Shown: in pieces, positions 61,012 through 64,000 of the stretch | Layout: each line of letters opens with the position of its first letter | Position numbering within the stretch: the first letter of the stretch is position 1 | Source: Acinetobacter oleivorans DR1 | Lineage (GTDB): Bacteria; Pseudomonadota; Gammaproteobacteria; Pseudomonadales; Moraxellaceae | DNA length: 64,000 bases | NCBI RefSeq assembly: GCF_000196795.1 | Contig: NC_014259.1 | Coordinates: 2,418,001-2,482,000 of the forward strand | Direction of reading: 5' to 3' | The notes under the pieces: generated by a model | The model's input: the letters and a program-made list of their open reading frames with translations, nothing else | Told to the model about the DNA's origin: nothing | Databases searched by the model: none | Translations under genes and position numbers: made by a program

Positions 61012-61859
61012 ACTTGTTCTCCTTGATACAAAGCTTGAACCTGTGCTGGGGTAATCTGCTCAGCAGTATCGACTTGTTGTAGCTTCGCTAAATAGAATGA
61101 GTAGTTTGAACTACGATGCTGCTGAGGCACGCCTTGAGTTAAATAATCGATGACTTGCTCACGAATTTTCTGGCGATCATCGTCAATATAAGCATCTGCC
61201 AAACCACTAGCGAAACGCTGATTACCACCCGTAATACTCCATATAAATGGACGATCTTTGGCGTTGTATTCTTGTACCCCAGCTTCCTGCTCAATTACTT
61301 GCGGGCCATTTAAGCCTAAACGTCCTTCTTGTGTCATTACAATATAGCTACATAGACCAGCCGCAATTGACATACCACCGAAGCACCCTACACTGCCTGC
61401 GACCACAGCAATCACGGGTTGATACTGCCGTAAGTTCACAATTGCAGCCTGAATTTCAGCAATTGCAGCCAAACCCAGATTTGCTTCTTGTAAGCGAACA
61501 CCGCCCGTCTCTAATAGTAAAATTGCCGCTGTTGGAATCCCTTTCATATTGTCTTCAACTGCAAGTTCTAAGGCACCTGCAATTTTGGCACCACCCACCT
61601 CGCCTAAACTTCCACCTTGAAATAAACCTTCAATTGAAATTAAAACCACTGGGCGTTTTTGAATAGATCCTTTTGCAACCACCACACCATCATCGGCTTG
61701 CGGCACAATATTTTGCTTAACGAGCCAAGGCGACATAACACGTGCAAATGGGTCGAGTAGCTCTCGAAAAGTCCCTTCATCTAATAGCGCTTTGGTACGC
61801 TCTCTGGCGCTGAGTTCAATAAAATCTTGTTTATTTAACAAACTCTGAATATCAGTCAT
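61008..61859 (-). CDS. mdcD: Malonate decarboxylase beta subunit MdcD
   Basis: A 283-residue crotonase-fold carboxyltransferase-type subunit that pairs with MdcE in decarboxylation. The region IEGLFQGGSLGEVGGAKIAG, LLETGGVRLQEANLGLAAIAE and GSVGCFGGMSIAAGLCSYIV fit the family. Stop overlaps mdcE, and its start overlaps the last codons of mdcC by 8 bases. Confidence 0.94.
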   Translation of the reverse strand: MTDIQSLLNKQDFIELSARERTKALLDEGTFRELLDPFARVMSPWLVKQNIVPQADDGVVVAKGSIQKRPVVLISIEGLFQGGSLGEVGGAKIAGALELAVEDNMKGIPTAAILLLETGGVRLQEANLGLAAIAEIQAAIVNLRQYQPVIAVVAGSVGCFGGMSIAAGLCSYIVMTQEGRLGLNGPQVIEQEAGVQEYNAKDRPFIWSITGGNQRFASGLADAYIDDDRQKIREQVIDYLTQGVPQQHRSSNYSFYLAKLQQVDTAEQITPAQVQALYQGEQV

Positions 61860-62151
61860 GAGTTATCTCCTCCAATGCTTGTTCCAGACGTAAGCGAACG
61901 ACACCGGGAGTTGCACCAAAGTCATGAATATCAATATTGACCGCTGGCGGTATTTGCGCAGTAAAAATTCGTTCAAAAAGATTGTGCCAACGTGCTGCAC
62001 TGCCATCTACCGAAGTCACCACGTGAATAGAAGCTTTTCCTGTTTCGCCAGGTTCCATCAAAATTTCTAAATCACCAGAGCCAACACATCCTACTAGTGC
62101 TTTTTTTACAGGTGGCTCTGTGGCCACAAATTCAAAATGAAGTGTTTCCAT
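61852..62151 (-). CDS. mdcC: Malonate decarboxylase acyl carrier protein MdcC
   Basis: A 99-residue acyl carrier protein. The cofactor is attached to a serine, expected to be Ser25 in VGCVGSGDLEIL. It is not related to ordinary ACPs with phosphopantetheine. Length and position match other mdc operons. It lies two bases after mdcB. Confidence 0.94.
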   Translation of the reverse strand: METLHFEFVATEPPVKKALVGCVGSGDLEILMEPGETGKASIHVVTSVDGSAARWHNLFERIFTAQIPPAVNIDIHDFGATPGVVRLRLEQALEEITHD

Positions 62152-62153
62152 AA

Positions 62154-63038
62154 TTAAAATCCCTTTTTATTTTTCACAGATGACTGCTCAGCACGATCTA
62201 TAAACAATGTTGCTGCCAACAAATCTGCGACACCACCAGCAGAAGCCTTCACCCTAAGCAAGTCAATCTCTAAAAGATGCAAAGCACGTCGACCTTCCAA
62301 GCTTGAGCTGCCACCCAAATCGAGTACTTGCTGAGCACCTTGTTGCATACGCTTTAAACCAGATGTTCCAGAGCGATAAAGCACACAGGTATCGGTCAGG
62401 TTGGTCATCATCGCAAGTAAGGCATCTAAGCGAGCGAACTCTTCTTTCATGGGTTTACTACGACTTTGGTAAAGCTGCTTTAAACCAAAATTCACAATAG
62501 TTGGAAAACCTTGTTGAGCCTGTTCTTTGGCACCTAAGATGCCTAATTTCTTTTGTACTTGTTGACCATGACTCAAGGCCTGCTTTGGAATAAAACGATC
62601 TTCAAGCTGAGCAATCTGGCCTGCTAACTGGCATAGCTCAACAGCCGATAAGTATTGTTGATTCGTGCGTGCCAATGCTGCTGCCGTAACCATTAAACCC
62701 AACGCCCAAATTGCACCGCGGTGTGTGTTGACACTATTTGTCGCCAACATCATGGTCTTTTCACCTTGGCGGCCAATTTCACCAATGTCTTCACGCAAGG
62801 CCAAACAGACTTTTCCATGATGCTTTGCAGCTTGGGCCATTGCATCAAACATAGGCCTTAAACTTTTCGCAGAGCGCTCCATTAATTCCAAAGTCAGGTC
62901 ATCATGTGCACCACTGCCACGGCGATCTACCAAGGCTGGTTTAGGCGTCAGATTAACTTCATCAATTAAAGCCTCGACCGCCATATCTGCTAAAAGCTGA
63001 CTATCGCTAAGTGTTTGATATTGAACTTGTGCCATCAT
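62154..63038 (-). CDS. mdcB: Triphosphoribosyl-dephospho-CoA synthase MdcB
   Basis: A 294-residue enzyme of the CitG/MdcB family that makes the triphosphoribosyl-dephospho-CoA precursor from ATP and dephospho-CoA. Features include VNLTPKPALVDRRGSGAHDDL, TNSVNTHRGAIWALGL and ASAGGVADLLAATLF. ATG 63038 shares one base with the mdcA stop (TGATG) and has AGGAG six bases upstream; the frame runs further up inside mdcA. Confidence 0.93.
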   Translation of the reverse strand: MMAQVQYQTLSDSQLLADMAVEALIDEVNLTPKPALVDRRGSGAHDDLTLELMERSAKSLRPMFDAMAQAAKHHGKVCLALREDIGEIGRQGEKTMMLATNSVNTHRGAIWALGLMVTAAALARTNQQYLSAVELCQLAGQIAQLEDRFIPKQALSHGQQVQKKLGILGAKEQAQQGFPTIVNFGLKQLYQSRSKPMKEEFARLDALLAMMTNLTDTCVLYRSGTSGLKRMQQGAQQVLDLGGSSSLEGRRALHLLEIDLLRVKASAGGVADLLAATLFIDRAEQSSVKNKKGF

Positions 63039-64000
63039 CACCAACTCCTGAATTTTGCAGGTGGTTGATATAAACCATCTGACCATGTCACCAAGTCGGC
63101 AATATTTTTTGCAGCTAAAAGCTCCCGTGTTGCATCGGTACGACGAATGCCTAAATCTTCAGGGAATACCACCAAGCCTTCGCTTCTTAAACGTGCTGTT
63201 GTTTTAGGGTCCTGAGTTAAACCAATACTGGTCACGCCTGCCACCGCAGCAATCATGGCTTGGCGCTCTTCTTGGCTGCTTGCTTTATATAGATAAGCGA
63301 TGCCTTCTTCGGTGAGTAAGTGAGTGACATCATCGCCATAAATCATAATCGGTGCTAAAGGTAGGCCAGCCGTTTTAGCCACATCAATTGCATCGAGACG
63401 CTCTACAAAAGTTGGCTTACCGCCCTCTTGGAAAGTTTCCACCATTTGCACCACCAGTTTTTTACCACGTGCCAAATAAGTTTCTGTTTCATTAGCACCT
63501 TGCAAACGCATATCTAACCATGCTGGCGTATCGTGACGACGGCCACGCGGATCATGCCCCATATTTGGTGCACCACCGAAACCAGCCAAACGACCTTTGG
63601 TAACAGTCGAAGAATGGCCCATGCCATCAACTTGCAAAGTTGCGCCAATAAACAAATCAACGGCGTACTGACCTGCAAGCTGACACATCATACGGTTGGA
63701 ACGTAAAGCGCCATCACGACCTGTAAAGAACACGTCGGGACGAGCTGCAACATATTTTTCCATACCGAGTTCGGTACCAAAACAATGCACGCTTTCAACC
63801 CAACCTGTTTCAATCGCTGGAATTAAGGTTGGATGCGGATTCAGAGTCCAGTTTCGGCAAATTTTTCCTTTTAAACCTAACGACTCACCATAGGTCGGTA
63901 AAATCAGTTCAATTGCTGCCGTATTAAAACCAATCCCATGGTTTAACGATTGCACATTATGCTTCTCATAAATTCCGCGAATTGCCATCATTGCCATGAG
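63038..64000 (-). CDS. mdcA: Malonate decarboxylase alpha subunit MdcA (C-terminal part)
   Basis: The frame is open to the right edge, leaving about 320 residues of a protein that is usually about 550. MdcA is the CoA-transferase-like subunit that swaps acetyl and malonyl groups on the carrier protein. Conserved parts are GIGFNTAAIELILPTYGE, NWTLNPHPTLIPAIETGWV, VFFTGRDGALRSNR, GRLAGFGGAPNMGHDPRG and QDPKTTARLRSEGLVVFPED. It is the first gene of this operon in the window; the promoter must be beyond the edge. Confidence 0.95.
   Translation of the reverse strand, partial: LMAMMAIRGIYEKHNVQSLNHGIGFNTAAIELILPTYGESLGLKGKICRNWTLNPHPTLIPAIETGWVESVHCFGTELGMEKYVAARPDVFFTGRDGALRSNRMMCQLAGQYAVDLFIGATLQVDGMGHSSTVTKGRLAGFGGAPNMGHDPRGRRHDTPAWLDMRLQGANETETYLARGKKLVVQMVETFQEGGKPTFVERLDAIDVAKTAGLPLAPIMIYGDDVTHLLTEEGIAYLYKASSQEERQAMIAAVAGVTSIGLTQDPKTTARLRSEGLVVFPEDLGIRRTDATRELLAAKNIADLVTWSDGLYQPPAKFRSW

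Noticed and set aside
1..64000. Search for CRISPR arrays, tRNA or rRNA genes, transposases and phage genes
   Set aside because: None could be supported by reading the sequence; no spaced direct-repeat array or cloverleaf was noticed.

Overview
The window reads as a chromosomal segment of an Acinetobacter species, probably of the A. calcoaceticus-baumannii group. This is judged from AT-rich base composition, codon use, and the particular forms of PurT, GlnD, DnaE, the periplasmic glutaminase-asparaginase and the malonate decarboxylase operon. No database search was possible, so the genus is an inference. I see no tRNA, rRNA, CRISPR array, transposase or phage gene.

Region 1 (1-27 kb) is mostly core genome. 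It starts with the end of metI, then ychF, an Mpo1-like membrane protein, a cysteine-free Crp/Fnr-type regulator, a small secreted protein, a lipoprotein, azlCD and a tautomerase-like gene. It continues with purT, glnD-dapC, an msrB-gpx-araC-lysE series with overlapping genes, alaA with an unusual N-terminal extension, a dicarboxylate/amino-acid symporter, a periplasmic asparaginase, dnaE, trmJ-cysE, and two lipoproteins, one of them a lipase-like hydrolase.

Region 2 (27-38 kb) carries stress and detoxification functions. These are ahpF, a split chromate-transporter pair with a divergent LysR gene, an arsenic module (acr3-type arsB and arsR facing arsC across a shared promoter/operator), a XapX protein, an amidohydrolase with a Cys/His-rich tail, a noncoding structured repeat, and a cysteine hydrolase with a divergent LysR gene.

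Region 3 (38-51 kb) is catabolic or scavenging. A GntR/FCD regulator diverges from an NCS1 permease and a hydantoin/allantoin-racemase-type gene, with a clear two-site operator between them. Next come tauABCD for taurine sulfur, an outer-membrane porin, an MFS transporter, an NtaA/DszA-type FMN monooxygenase, an acyl-CoA-dehydrogenase-like (SfnB/DszC-type) oxidoreductase and an unrecognised 272-residue protein. Together these look like a sulfur-scavenging region.

Region 4 (52-64 kb) holds a cyanide-insensitive-type cytochrome bd oxidase (cydAB plus a 44-residue DUF2474-type subunit), a MocR-type regulator, and the malonate decarboxylase locus. The latter has a LysR regulator, madLM transporter genes and mdcA(partial)BCDEGH, mostly with overlapping ends in one long minus-strand operon.

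The strongest non-textbook signals are four. One is the DNA-binding-like extension on AlaA. The second is the symmetrical arsR/arsC promoter pair sharing a 20-bp dyad. The third is the paired GntR operators in front of the NCS1/racemase module. The fourth is the structured noncoding repeat near 35.4 kb. I did not find a clearly new multi-gene system.
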